Below the pieces are notes generated by a model. That model was not told where the DNA came from. It searched no databases and saw only the letters and a list, made by a program, of their open reading frames with translations. Positions 23,925-35,248 of a DNA stretch of 64,000 nucleotides are shown here, one piece after another. Positions within the stretch are counted from its first letter, which is position 1; every line of letters begins with the position of its first letter. A program made the position numbers and the translations under genes. Location: positions 211,825 to 275,824 of the forward strand of contig CAJNOI010000063.1 of NCBI GenBank assembly GCA_905250115.1, given 5' to 3'. The stretch is from Adineta steineri. Its lineage: Eukaryota; Rotifera; Eurotatoria; Adinetida; Adinetidae.

Positions 23925-24137
23925 TACATATCACTGTTGAGTCCGAAAGTAGGCGATTTATAAATCTAGCTTGTTTATAAACGTATATTGAATAAATAAA
24001 AGGACTATTGTCACGAATTTATAGTAGACATTTAGACAGCTTTGAATTTCTAGGCTTGTCATATCACCAATTTCGACCTGGTTTATAAACATTTTAAATT
24101 TTTGTCAAAATCATTTTGGACTCAACAGTGATACATA
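23925..24137. mobile_element. 201-bp MITE with 18-bp terminal inverted repeats and 6-bp TSD
   Basis: Left end TCACTGTTGAGTCCGAAA (23931-23948) and right end TTTTGGACTCAACAGTGA (24114-24131) are inverted copies with one mismatch in 18. The six bases TACATA stand directly outside both ends (23925-23930 and 24132-24137), as expected for a target-site duplication. Each end also holds the perfect palindrome GTTTATAAAC (about 23973-23982 and 24081-24090). There is no coding capacity. It is therefore a non-autonomous DNA element. The superfamily is not certain; the duplicated TACATA could also be read as a TA duplication plus chance. Confidence 0.8.
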
Positions 24138-24515
24138 TGCTAAGTGATCTACTTTAACGAATCGACAATTATCATCTGATCAGTCAAGTTTTATACACAA
24201 GACTAGATTTTGTGAAAAACTGCTCATAATCCTTCAATTTTGAAATTAACTTTTCCATCGCTGATTGTAATACCAGTGAAGTTATGGTCTCAAGAATCAA
24301 AATATAATATTGATCTCGAGACGAATTGCAGTATCACACAATTCGATTGGCTGATATTTATATAATAATTATCTGCTAAAGAATTTCACATGATAAGAAA
24401 AGTAAAGTTTTTTATTGTACAAAAATAAGAAAATATCAGACATAAGTTATTACATTCGAAGTTAAGATAGGAAAAAAATATCTGACCAAAAAAAAAAGTC
24501 GAAAAATTATCAAAT
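24138..24515. other. spacer between MITE and stathmin 3' end
   Basis: AT-rich sequence presumed to include the stathmin 3' UTR, since the stop codon is at 24516-24518. No ORF or repeat is seen. Confidence 0.5.
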
Positions 24516-25334
24516 TTATTCCATTTCTTCAGTTAAATTTGTTTCCACTCTTGTTTGACTTTTAATAATTTCAATTTTTTTATCATGTTCAATTAATTTC
24601 TCCATTAAACGATCTAATTGTTCTTGTCGATCTATTTTAAAATAAATTAAGAAAAATTAAATCAATAGTTTTTTAATATGTCTCTTACTTGATTCAGCTG
24701 TATTTAATTTTTGATTAATTTTTTCTTGTAATAATTGTCGTTCTTCTTCAAGTTTAGCTAAATTTTGTTGAACAACAGCAAGACCTTTTTCAATAGGTGC
24801 TTTTGCTTTTTCAACTTTAGCTTGTAGAACACGTTCACGATTTTCTTTAGCTGATTCAAGTTTCTTTTGTAATTTTTCTTCAGTTTGTTTTCGAAATTCT
24901 TTAACACAAAAATCAATCTTATCATATATATCTTCTTTTATTTTACAAACCTTCAGCTTGTTGATCTTTAATTTTACTTATTTCACCTGGTCGATTATTT
25001 TCGGCAGCAAGTAATGTTGAACGAAGTTGTTCAAGACTAAGTCGACGTTCTTCAGCACGTTTTAATTTTTCAGTTATACTTTCAGGTGTTAATGGTGTGA
25101 TTAAATCATTTTGATTTGTTTTTCCACTTGGTGAAAGAAAATGTAATGGTGGTTGAATTGTTCCATGACGTGGTGATGATTCAGCTAATTTAACTTCAAA
25201 TGCAAGACCACCAGATGATTCAGATACATTTGATGATGTATCAGTTATAGTTATTGTTGTTAAACGTTTAGGTGCTATGCGAAGAAACAAAATAATTGAT
25301 AATTAAAGATTAAGAAACTAAATTTACTTTCCAT
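24516..25334 (-). CDS. STMN: stathmin family tubulin-binding protein
   Basis: Four exons (25334-25328, 25274-24951, 24898-24689, 24631-24516) in matched phase give 218 residues. The first coding exon is just seven bases. The stathmin-like domain starts with LAFEVKLAES, equivalent to the vertebrate 'SFELILS' start. It continues with LTPESITEKLKRAEERRLSLEQ, matching the 'LEEIQKKLEAAEERRKS' signature. A long amphipathic helix of Glu, Lys, Arg and Gln follows to the C-terminus (KENRERVLQAKVEKAKAPIEKG). Stathmins sequester tubulin dimers and drive microtubule catastrophe; phosphorylation of Ser residues near the N-terminus turns them off. SPRHG and LSPSGK are candidate sites. A strong splice acceptor 31 nt before the ATG and the AROS gene ending 64 bp upstream suggest a trans-spliced operon. 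Confident family call; the paralogue is not assigned. Confidence 0.9.
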
Positions 25335-25364
25335 ATTGATAAAATATAAATAAATAATAAAAAT

Positions 25365-25380
25365 CTACAAAAACAAAACA
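25365..25380 (-). promoter_or_regulatory. splice acceptor between AROS and stathmin (candidate trans-splice site)
   Basis: On the minus strand the sequence reads TTTTGTTTTGTTTTTGTAG, a near-perfect pyrimidine tract plus AG. It sits 31 nt upstream of the stathmin ATG and about 33 nt downstream of the AROS stop. The 64-bp gap has no clear room for a separate promoter and 5' intron, so a spliced-leader acceptor in an operon is the simplest reading. Confidence 0.6.
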
Positions 25381-25398
25381 AAAGACAAAAACACAAAT

Positions 25399-25758
25399 TT
25401 AGGATTTTTGTAATGGTGGATTATATTCTCTTTCAAAACGTTTAAAGTCTTCTTCAGTAAATATTTCTTCTTCTTTTTCTTTTTTCTTTTTCTCTTGTAA
25501 TCCTCGTTTTGATGGACCACCAAATCGATAATTATTAAATTGTTCAATTTGATCCGTTGAAACAACTGGTTTTGACATTTTCTTTAATGTAGAACATGTT
25601 CGTGCCAATTGTTTTCTATCTTGTATAATTGTTTTCTCATTATTCTGCTTTTTCTTCTTCTTTATAGATATTAATTTGGATTTGGATTTTATATCTTTAG
25701 TAGTAGTATCATCATCATCAAGTATTTCTAATGCTTTCTTGACAATTGATTTCGACAT
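25399..25758 (-). CDS. RPS19BP1: RPS19BP1/AROS-like 40S ribosome biogenesis factor
   Basis: A single-exon gene of 119 residues starting at the ATG at 25756-25758. It begins MSKSIVKKALEILDDD, resembling the 'LLRRGLELL' helix of human AROS. It ends IFTEEDFKRFEREYNPPL, which closely follows the 'VFTEEDFQKFQQEY' C-terminal signature. The middle is Lys-rich and basic, as expected for a nucleolar protein. Human RPS19BP1 binds RPS19, helps small-subunit assembly and was also described as an activator of SIRT1. Length compares with 136 aa in human. The 5' leader appears to contain a 71-bp intron (25782-25852). It is divergent from SRSF10, with 199 bp between start codons. Confidence 0.82.
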   Translation of the reverse strand: MSKSIVKKALEILDDDDTTTKDIKSKSKLISIKKKKKQNNEKTIIQDRKQLARTCSTLKKMSKPVVSTDQIEQFNNYRFGGPSKRGLQEKKKKEKEEEIFTEEDFKRFEREYNPPLQKS

Positions 25759-25781
25759 ATTTTTACTTTGATTATTATAAT

Positions 25782-25852
25782 CTAAAAATTAAAACATATC
25801 GGACTATACAAGAAAATATTTAACCAATAGAAATAAAGTAGAAAAAACTTAC
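25782..25852 (-). other. probable 5'-UTR intron of the AROS gene
   Basis: On the minus strand CTGT|GTAAGTTTT opens and TTTTAATTTTTAG closes a 71-bp intron. It ends 24 bases before the AROS ATG. Donor and acceptor fit the window's usual consensus. The leader exon would lie in the short divergent promoter shared with SRSF10. Confidence 0.5.
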
Positions 25853-25957
25853 ACAGTAATGCATTTAGAGGTCATTATTAAAATAAATTCTTTCTCTTCG
25901 ATTGTATATAGTGTAAGTTGTATATTTATTCATTTATAGAAATTACATACATCCGAT

Positions 25958-27712
25958 ATGTCGAGTCGTCATTCCCGTAATCTTAGTGCATCACTTTATA
26001 TTCGTGGACTTGCTGAAAAAGTCCGGTAAGTTTATTTAAATATTTTTGTTTTTTTGATATTTTTATTAACGTTTTGTTGGTATTTGATGAGAGAATCGAA
26101 AATAATTCTATTCCTAAGAATAAATAGATCGAAACTAAACCGCATGGCTTTGTGTTTTCTATTATTTTTCTCATTTATTTTCTTTTCTCTTTCATAAGGT
26201 GTGTTACAAACGTGATCAAACAAAAAAATAAAAATCACATACACACATTCACATACAGTCCCATTCTTTTTATTCAATAATATTCAAGCAATTGATTATA
26301 TACTACCAAAATTCTAAATAATTGATCAAGCAATTTCAAAAACAGAAAGATTTTTTTTTATAAATTCCCATACAAATACAAAAGAACAGACAAATTTCAA
26401 CTAGGAGATCCATTTCAGTTCAAAGTGGTGATGATATACCAGACAGCATCAGCAGTATACAAAACAAAATACAAGCAGTAGACGTATGCATCATATCATA
26501 GCTTTTCCGCGCCTTTATATTACGTATATTGTTCTTTTTTTGACTAAGTATACTGATAAAAAATTATTCGAGATAGATAATAAGAGGATGGGTTGCTATT
26601 AAGTGTAATCTAAGTAAATAAGTAATTATATTTAAGTAAGCCGAGTTCACAGAATATAGAAATAATTCTCTAGCGTTTTTGTTGGTATATATATATCATT
26701 ATAGTATAAATCCTAACTAGACTAATATAACAATTTGCTGCTCTATGAGTTAAAATTTCCAATAGATAATTGTTTTTTTGAAAAGAAAGTCATTTTACAA
26801 TTGATCATAAATTCTGGCTTTTCTATACTCATAATTGGTTCAAAGATATGAATAAATTCAAATTTCATTTAGTTATGAAGATTTAAAGAAAATATTTGGA
26901 CGATATGGCCGTATTGTTGATATAACACTTCCATTAGATTATTATACACGAGATGCTAAAGGATATGGTTTCGTTGAATATGAAGAAAGTCGTGATGCTG
27001 GTAAGTTAATATATTTATAATTGAAAAACATAAATAAAATTTATATTGTAGAAGAAGCACTCCATGCACTTGATCGTTATCGATTATTAGGTCGAGAACT
27101 TGAAGTTGAATTTGCTCGAGGTGATCGTAAAAGTAAGTTTCATGTTATATTTATTATGATAATATATAAATATTATTTTTAGCACCATCGGAAATGCGAT
27201 CTCGAGAAAAAGAAGCAAGACATAGTGGTAGTCGTGGCGGCGGTGGTGGTGGTGAATTCGGCCGACGCGATCGATCACGAAGGTAAATTATTTTGGAGTA
27301 AATCTTTTCAAATTTCTATATTTATTTTATTATTATATAGTCGTGATCGTCGTCAACGAAGTGGTTCACCGGTTGGAAGAGATCGACGCCGAGGTGGAAC
27401 TCGATCACGTTCACCATATTCACGTTCACCTGTACCACGACGGTAAGTAAATCGTCGGTGATGAATACATATAGTTGCTACTCTCGACCTTTTAAGGAAT
27501 GACGAATTAACTATTCCACTAAGATCTCTGAGACGATTTAATGAATTTTTTTTCTTTATATTTTCAGAGGTGGTGGTGGTGCAGCTGCTGGAAGTCGTTC
27601 ACGTTCAAAATCGAATTCACCATCTTATGGTAAACGTAATGGTGCAGGCGGCGGTAGTACCAGTGGTGGTGCTCGTCGTATAAGTCGATCAAGATCACCA
27701 CCAGATAATTAA
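25958..27712 (+). CDS. SRSF10: SRSF10-like SR splicing factor
   Basis: Six exons (25958-26025, 26873-27000, 27052-27132, 27183-27282, 27341-27442, 27568-27712) give 207 residues. Residues ~14-92 form one RRM: RNP2 is LYIRGL and RNP1 is KGYGFVEY. The text DLKKIFGRYGRIVDITLPLD and then FARGDRKTPSEM follow SRSF10 (FUSIP1/SRp38), where 'FAQGDRKTP' ends the RRM. The remainder is an Arg/Ser domain (RSRSPYSRSPVPRR, SRSRSKSNSPS) broken by Gly-rich stretches. It acts in the nucleus as a splicing regulator; dephosphorylation of the RS domain is the known switch in vertebrates. The first intron is 847 bp, much longer than the window norm, and holds a possible cassette exon. Confidence 0.92.
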
Positions 27713-28123
27713 GTACATGACTTAATTTGAAAAATAAATTTTTCGAAGAAGTTGATTTTTGTTTTGTTTTCAAATCTGTGTTTGTGTATCTCATATGTGT
27801 TTTGTCATTAAACAAGAAAAAAAGACAACAAATATATACTTTGTTTGTTTCTTGTGTATTCTAATCGACTTTTCTTCTGTCTTTTCTTTTTGTTTTCTTC
27901 TTCTTCTTCGTCGTCATTGTTGTTTATTTGATTATTTACACAACATGCACATTTATCATCTTTTTCGTTTGTTCATATTATCTAACGTTTTGATGAAAAC
28001 AAAAAGAACGAAAACGAGTTTTGTCGTTTACCTATTGTGTATGCACATTTTTTTGATCGTATAATAAAAATATTTGAAAAGACATTATCAATTAATTTTT
28101 CAAAAAATCAATCACAAATAAAG
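27713..28123. other. convergent 3' region of SRSF10 and alcohol dehydrogenase
   Basis: The 411-bp spacer between two stop codons. TTTTGT/TTTCTT runs are frequent. Poly(A) signal-like sequences are present (AATAAA near 27732, AATAAAAA near 28063, and a minus-strand ATTTATT-type match). Only composition-driven ORFs are seen. Confidence 0.5.
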
Positions 28124-29221
28124 TTATGCTGATACATTCACAACTAGTTTTCCTTTCATGTCTGGACGATTAAAATCTTTGATCAAATTATCGGCCGCTT
28201 CTTCTAATGTATAACATTTTATTTCACCTTGTATTTCATGATCCACTACAAATTTTACCATTCGTTGAGCACATTCAATATCGCCTAATAGACTACCTTT
28301 TATAGTTATATCACGCATAATTATATTAATAACATTTATTGGTACAGGTTCTCGTGGTATTCCAACAGCTATCATAGTACCATGTTTTCTTGTAATAGTT
28401 AATGCATAAGTATATGCTTTAACAGGCTCAGTCATAATAATTGTTGCATCAACACCTGTATATACATCTTTTGTTGATGATTGAAGTGTTTTAATTTGTT
28501 CAATTGCATTTTCTTCATTGATTTTACTTGAATCAATAATTAAATCAGGTGTATGTTTTAATTTTTGAACAACATCTAATGCTTCTTGACGATTATCGAT
28601 AGCAACAACTTTCAAGCCCATACATTTAGCAAATTGAACAGCTAAATGCCCTAATGCTCCAAGACCAATTATTCCTATAACTTGACCTTTTTTTAATGCA
28701 CATTTTTCGATGGCACTGAAAGCAGTTAAACCTGCGCACATTAATGGTGCAGCGTCTTGAAATGATAATTCATCCGGTAGTGGTACAAGCCAACGTGAAT
28801 CAGCTTTTTGATACTCAGCAAAAGCACCATCTATGGAAACACCAGTTCCATCATAGTTTTCACAGTATATATTGTTATCATTTAAACAATCAGGACAATT
28901 GGCACATGCATTGTAGAAATTTATTGCACCTACTCGATCACCAATTTTATACTCATCACTAACTTTTTTACCCATTGCAACAATAATACCAGCTGGTTCA
29001 TGTGATGGTATTAATGGTAATTGTTTTGGCTTCGGTCTAGCTAGTCCGTCACGTATAAGCAATTCTGTATGACAGAAACCAGCACTTTTGATTGCAATTA
29101 AAACATCATAATCACCTAAATCTAATGGTACAGGAACATCATGATCTAAACGATAGTCACTACCAAATTCATGTAAACGTAGAGCTTTCATCGTTTTAGG
29201 TATATTCGAAACGTTCGACAT
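28124..29221 (-). CDS. zinc-dependent alcohol dehydrogenase (MDR family)
   Basis: An intronless frame of 365 residues from the ATG at 29219-29221. Catalytic zinc ligands are present: Cys in GFCHTELL, His in SHEPAG and Cys in PLMCAGLTAF. The structural zinc site has four Cys in CANCPDCLNDNNIYC. The Rossmann NAD(P) site is GLGALGHLA and the acidic residue VAIDNRQ follows the second strand, which suggests NAD+. The order and the 'DGTGVSIDGAFAEY' stretch resemble the fungal/bacterial AdhP-type class rather than animal class I-V ADHs. The expected activity is reversible oxidation of primary alcohols to aldehydes in the cytosol. Lack of introns in a neighbourhood of intron-rich genes, and the non-animal class, make horizontal acquisition plausible. 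Codon use looks host-like, so transfer would be old. Confidence 0.9.
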   Translation of the reverse strand: MSNVSNIPKTMKALRLHEFGSDYRLDHDVPVPLDLGDYDVLIAIKSAGFCHTELLIRDGLARPKPKQLPLIPSHEPAGIIVAMGKKVSDEYKIGDRVGAINFYNACANCPDCLNDNNIYCENYDGTGVSIDGAFAEYQKADSRWLVPLPDELSFQDAAPLMCAGLTAFSAIEKCALKKGQVIGIIGLGALGHLAVQFAKCMGLKVVAIDNRQEALDVVQKLKHTPDLIIDSSKINEENAIEQIKTLQSSTKDVYTGVDATIIMTEPVKAYTYALTITRKHGTMIAVGIPREPVPINVINIIMRDITIKGSLLGDIECAQRMVKFVVDHEIQGEIKCYTLEEAADNLIKDFNRPDMKGKLVVNVSA

Positions 29222-29465
29222 CCTTGATATGAAAAAAATAAAGTATCACTAAAACTATCTAACCTTACCTTTTTTGTTTGTTTTACTGATAAACACTTTG
29301 TATGGTTAGTCAATAAATGATCCAGTCAGCATCAAGTAAACATAAGTTTATCTAGGTAAGTCAATTTATCTTTATACTATCAACGTTAGTATGAAAACTA
29401 GAGACGTATTTAGTGGGGAGAGGGAAGCGTAACGTCTCTCTGCTTTTGAAATTCACTTGTGTATG

Positions 29466-29660
29466 AATGTGGGTGTAGGCAACGGTGCAGAATTTCCTAA
29501 AAAATCAAAAAATTCCCAACTTAAACTTCGAAAACTTCCCAACAATTTTCAGAAATTTCCCCGAAAAACGTAATTTTTCAAAAATTTCCCTTCCCACGCG
29601 GGGGCGCACGTGGAAGATTCTGCATCTCTGGTGTGGGTGAGGATGTGGATGTAGGTATCA
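29466..29660. repeat. TGTGGG-like G-rich tract split by a small TIR element
   Basis: ATGTGGGTGTAGG (left) and GGTGTGGGTGAGGATGTGGATGTAGG (right) flank a 139-bp insert at 29486-29624. The insert's ends are inverted copies: TGCAGAATTTCC and GGAAGATTCTGCA. It has repeated TTCCC units every ~25 bp. The G-rich halves resemble the tracts at the window start and at 62.26 kb. It is probably a short non-autonomous element nested in the repeat. Confidence 0.5.
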
Positions 29661-29849
29661 CATCCAACAAAAAGATTAAAACTATATATCTATGTTCTTT
29701 CAATTCATACATCAACATAGCCTTTAAATGATCATCACTCAACAAATGAATAAAATTAGTTACTAATAAGTACAATTTAATTTGCGTAGAAAAATAAAAT
29801 AACAAACAAACAAACAAACAAATAAATAAATAAAATGAAAGCAATAGTT

Positions 29850-32800
29850 TTATGTTTCTTTTTGGTTTTCTGGACGTTCTTGAGCCATATATAGTTTATG
29901 ATAAATGCCATGTTCTTGAAGTAATTGTTCATGACGACCGCTTTCTTTAATTTGTCCACGATCGACAACACAAATTTTATCTGAATTTCGAATTGTTGGT
30001 AAACGATGAGCAATTGTTAGACATGATCGACCTGTTCGTGCTTGATCTAATGCATCTTGAACAACTTTTTCACTCTTATTATCTAATGCTGATGTTGCTT
30101 CATCAAGAAGAAGAATTTTTGGATTACGAATTAAAGCTCGAGCAATAGCAACTATAATAGATTTACATATAAATATATATCTATACATTCTATTCAAGAA
30201 AGTACTAACTTCGTTGTTTTTGTCCACCAGATAATTGACCACCTTTAGCTCCACATGATGTATTATATCCCTAAAAGATATATTTTATAAAAACAAAAAT
30301 CTATATTAATAATTTTTTAACAAACCTCAGGTAATGATGCAATTAATTCATGAATATTTGCTTTTTTAGCTGCTGCTTCAATATCTTCTTGTGTTGCTGC
30401 TCGTGTATTATCTCCATATGCAATATTATCACGAACAGAAAGATTAAAAAGAACTGGTTCTTGTTGTACAAGACCAAGTAATGATCGTAACCATTGAATA
30501 TTCAATGTTTTTACATCATGTCCATCAAGAAGTACCGTACCACCAAGTGGATCATAAAATCTTTGTATTAATGCAACACTTGTTGATTTTCCACTACCCG
30601 ATGGACCAACGAGAGCAGTTGTTTCACCTTCAGTACAGACTAAATTGAAATGACGTAATATACGAAGTTTTGGCCGAGCTGGATAACGAAATCGAACATC
30701 ACGAAATTCAATATTTCCAGATATAGATGACTAAAATAAAAAGAAATTAATGAATAAATATTTCTAAGAAAGAAAACAAAATTCTTTTACAAGTTTAATG
30801 CCAGATGGATCATCAGGATCAATTTTTGATTGACGTTTATTTAAATCAAATATACGTGAAGCACTTGCTTTACCCTTTGAATAATTTGGTACCATAGATG
30901 CACTACGTCCTATAGACATTGCAGCAAAAGTAACAACAGTAAATACTCGAAAAACATCTGCGAATTGCATATCACCACTTTTAATAAGTGTAATACCATA
31001 ACCAAATGCCGTTGCATGAACTATATAATATTAAAATAGAAACTATTATTTCTATAAAAACAATTTCTTACTAAAAAACATCAATGAATTTGCAAGAGCA
31101 TTAGCAAAAGCTACATAATGAAGTGTTAACATACGACGTCTAAAATTTTAAATAATAAAAATAATTTATTATCTAGGAGATTTTTCATTTTAAAATATGT
31201 ACCGAAAATCACTATCAAATGCTTTTTTATATAATCGAATAAAACGTTCTTCTTGATGAAGTGATACAACTGTACGAATATTTTCAATAGCTTGTGTTGC
31301 TTGCTAAAAATAGATTTATTATTAATAGATCTATTTTTTAAATAAACAAACAAACAAACATACTTTTCCTCCATCTTCAGCATCATTTGATGCTGAACTC
31401 TTGTTTCCAGATGCTTTAGACATTTGTTGACCTTGAATAATACCGGTAAAAATCATTAATGGAGTAAAACAAAGAATAACTAATGTAAGTTTCCATCCAG
31501 CTATAAAACTAATTATAAGAGCTGTAACAACTGCTCCTACTGCATTGAGTATAGCACCAAATGTAGGTCCAGTAAATCCTTTAAGTGAAGCTGCATCTGA
31601 TGAAAGTCGTGTTACTAATGCTCCCAAATTATTTTCATCAACATCAAACCATCCAATTTCTTGTCGAAGCATACTTCTGAATGACATAATTCTCATACGC
31701 ATTGTTAATTCTTCTCCTGCTTTAGCTAATGTCACAGATGATAGGAATTGAAATATTCCACCAGCAACACCAACTAAGAAAAGTATATAAGTATACATTC
31801 GTATTTCATCTGTTTGTTTTTGTTGATCTGTTTCAGCAAGTGCACCAAAAATATTCGAAAATATCAGAGAAAATGCCTAAAATAAATTATTAGAATTAGA
31901 TAAACAATCGAATATATACATACTGGTGTAACAGCGCCATAACCAAGTGAAGCAATTCCACCAATTACAAGATAAAACCATTCAGGTGCATTTAATCGCA
32001 TAACTTGAAATATAATTGGCATACGAAATCCTGATTGTTTTTCTTCATCCTTAACTAGATTAGCATCATTTCCTGATTCACTTGTTTCTGATGTTACAGA
32101 TTTAGCTGAAACAATAGATGCACGTCTTAATGCCGTTGAAATCTGACGAGATAGACGACGTGATTTAGGTTTCGTTGGTGCAATAGCTTGTTTAGCTAAT
32201 TCTTCTTCAAGTTCATCTTCTGGATCATTTTCATTTTCAAGTTCTTTTTCTTTTTCCTTTTCACTTTGAGCAGTAACTAATTCATAATAAAGTCCTTTAT
32301 TTTGCATTAATTCATCATGTGTACCACATTCAACAACTTGTCCACGATCTAAACCAACAATAATATCAGCATTCTTTATTGTACTTAAACGATGTGCTAT
32401 CACAATTGTTGTTCGTCCTTCTTTAGCCTTATCTAATGCATCTTGAACTACTTTTTCACCTTGATTATCTAGATAGAGAAAGAAAAAAACTAATTATTGA
32501 GATATGTAATTATATTATTCAATGAAATACCTAAAGCTGATGTTGCTTCGTCAAGTAATAAAAGTTTTGGATTAGAAATTAAAGCTCGAGCAATAGCAAC
32601 TAAAAATAAAATAATAAATTTTATTCAAAAATTCTTAAAATTATTTTACCTCGTTGTTTTTGACCACCACTTAACTTATCTCCTGAAGATGTTTTATAAT
32701 TCTAGAAGAACGAATAGAAAAAAATAACTATTTTATCTTTATTTTATTTAAAATTTTACTTGTGGTAATTGCATAATAAAATCATGTGCATTAGCCATTT

Positions 32801-35176
32801 TTGCAGCATTCATAACTTCATCATCTGTTGCATCGGGTTTTCCAAATCGAATATTTTCTTCAATTGTACCAAAAAATAGAACTGGTTCTTGAGAAACAAT
32901 ACCAATATTTGATCGTAACCATTTTAAACTAATTGAACGTAAATTTCGACCATCTAATAAAACTTCACCTCCATCTGGATCATAAAATCGTTGAATTAAT
33001 TGAATTGATGTACTTTTACCACAACCAGATGATCCACAAAGTGCAACAGTTTTTCCCGATGGTATTTTCATATTTAAATTATTAAGAATCTATTTAATAC
33101 GAAGAAATTCTAAATTATTATTCTAAAACTTTTCAATAATTTCTTACAGGTGCATCTTTTCGTGCTGGATAAGTAAATTGAACATTTTTAAATTCAATAT
33201 CACCTGTAAACTCTGGTGGAGTTTCTCCTTCATCACTAAATATATTTATTTTTGATTGACGGTCAATAACTTGAAAGACATATGCACCAGAACCGGATGC
33301 TTCAGCAAATGATTGTATATTTGGTATTAAATTTGCTAATGAAAATGTTGATGTTAAACAAGAAATAAATATCTAAATGAAAAATTTCAGAATAATAAAT
33401 TTAAAAAACAAAATTTTGTTTTCTTTTATCGATACATACAACCATAAATTGACCAGCTGAATAATGATCACATTCAGTACGAATTAAATATGGTCCATAC
33501 CAAAAGACAATTGCAATACCACCATATAAAATAACATTAACCATTGCTTGTGCTAATCCTAATAACGCACCTTTTTTAATCCCAACACTTCGACCTTTAG
33601 TAAGATTTGATTCATACCTATATTTAAAAAAATTAATTAAATTTTTGAATTATAAAAATCATGTAGGTTTATTAAAGGAAAATGCAATGCTAAATATAGA
33701 GAATTTTTTAAAACTGCGTAATAGATTGTTCTCCAATGATGAAAATAAGAGAATTATTTTCCTTTTAAATTTTTACATTACTTTTTTTTATAAAAGAAAT
33801 AACACAGGTAAAATGGTGCATTCTATCTCAATTTCATACATCATACAAATACACTAATAAAGAAATGGAAGAACAGATGTTTTTTTATTTACCGATTTGA
33901 TTCTTTACTTTGTCCACCAAATGCTGTCACTGTTCTTATTGCACCTAAAACTTCTTGTGCAATTGAATTTGCTGTACTATATGCTTGTAATTCCATAACA
34001 GTGTATTTAATCATAATCTAAATGAAAATTAATAATAAATTATAAATCGAATATTATTCTATTTTCATTTACTTTAATTAAAATATTAAATGAAAGAATA
34101 ATCAATGGTGAAACCGAAAGAAATACAAGTGTTAATTTCCAACCTTCATAAAATGAGAATACCAATGTACCAATTATTCGAGATAGAAGACAGATAAAAT
34201 CAGCAACTTTAAAACCAGTACCTTCACGAATATTTTCAAGATCATCAACAAGACGACTAGATAATTCACCTATATTATTTGATATATGAAAGACAAACAA
34301 AATATTTTAATTTCAAATAACAAACCTGCATTTCGACAATCAAACCAACCCATTTCTTGACTCATAATACTTTGAAAAAGTGCATATCGTATTCGACGTA
34401 ATTGTCTTTCTGATGCAATCATCTAGATTTTGAAATTGAATTTTAATTTATATATATATATATTGAATTGAAATAGTTTACCCATAAAGCATACGCTATC
34501 CAATACATAACAATGCTCGAACCACCTAACGTTGCATACCATTTAATTATACCTTCAATTGTTGCAAAAGGATCACCAGTCGAACCCGCAGCAACCTCAC
34601 TAAATTAATAAAATATGATTTAAATCAATATTATTTTTATATATATACCAATTAGCACTAGTAGTAGCATTTCCTTTGCCTATAGTAACTAAACCATTTA
34701 TAACACTTTGAAATAACCACATCATTATAGGCATTGCTGCTCCTGTTGCTAAAGCTAAATTGAAAGAAAAAAAAAGTCAAAAATAGAAAAACAAGTCGAT
34801 TTAAATATTTCAAATTTACCTGCGATTGTACCCAGAACCATTAAAAAAATATCCAATTTATCAGCATATTTATACTAAAAGAACAATAACATCAGTATGA
34901 CATTATTTATCTAGTTATAATACATACAATTTCAAATGTTTTCAATTTCGGTCCTTCTGGTTTTTTTGGTGCTGGTGGCTCCTTCTTTTTCGATTCTTTT
35001 TTAAATAGTCTATAGAGAAAACCTTTTTTTGCAACTTCTTGTGTTGGTTCTACTGGATCATTCGGTACCATAACAAGTGTATTATCAATTTCAGCTTTAC
35101 TAAGTCTTTTAGCTGTCTCTTCATCCATAGGACTAACTTTACCATTTGCTTTGGCACTGCCATTTAATCCTGGCAT
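29850..35176 (-). CDS. ABCB: full-length ABCB (P-glycoprotein-like) transporter
   Basis: About 20 exons on the minus strand from the ATG at 35174-35176 to the TAA at 29850. The order is TMD1-NBD1-linker-TMD2-NBD2, as in ABCB1. NBD1 holds Walker [10 protein letters not shown] (near 33020), a SQEPVLF Q-loop, the signature LSGGQKQR (near 32660) and Walker [12 protein letters not shown] (near 32540). NBD2 holds [10 protein letters not shown] (near 30590), [16 protein letters not shown] (near 30225) and [12 protein letters not shown] (near 30105), then the switch His in [11 protein letters not shown]. All ATPase motifs appear intact in both halves. The linker is acidic and Ser-rich. The first cytosolic segment is Lys-rich ([14 protein letters not shown]). 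It exports amphipathic drugs, lipids or xenobiotics across the plasma membrane. Internal exon borders were traced by eye, so exact residue count (~1,290) is approximate. Confidence 0.92.
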
Positions 35177-35240
35177 GTTTTAATAGAAAAAAATGCTTCT
35201 TTTTCAAAAGAAAATTAAAAAACAAGTAGTTGAGCTTCAG

Positions 35241-35248
35241 TTTTATAG
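35241..35248 (-). promoter_or_regulatory. TATA box of the ABCB gene
   Basis: The minus strand reads CACTATAAAACTG about 65 bp upstream of the ATG, the right place for a TATA box with a short 5' leader. Further upstream (35285-35325) lies a CG-containing stretch with AACCGT...ACGGTT inverted arms, unusual for this AT-rich window. Confidence 0.5.

Noticed and set aside
28744..28962. Plus-strand ORF inside the alcohol dehydrogenase gene
   Set aside because: Antisense to a well-supported coding frame; no motif.
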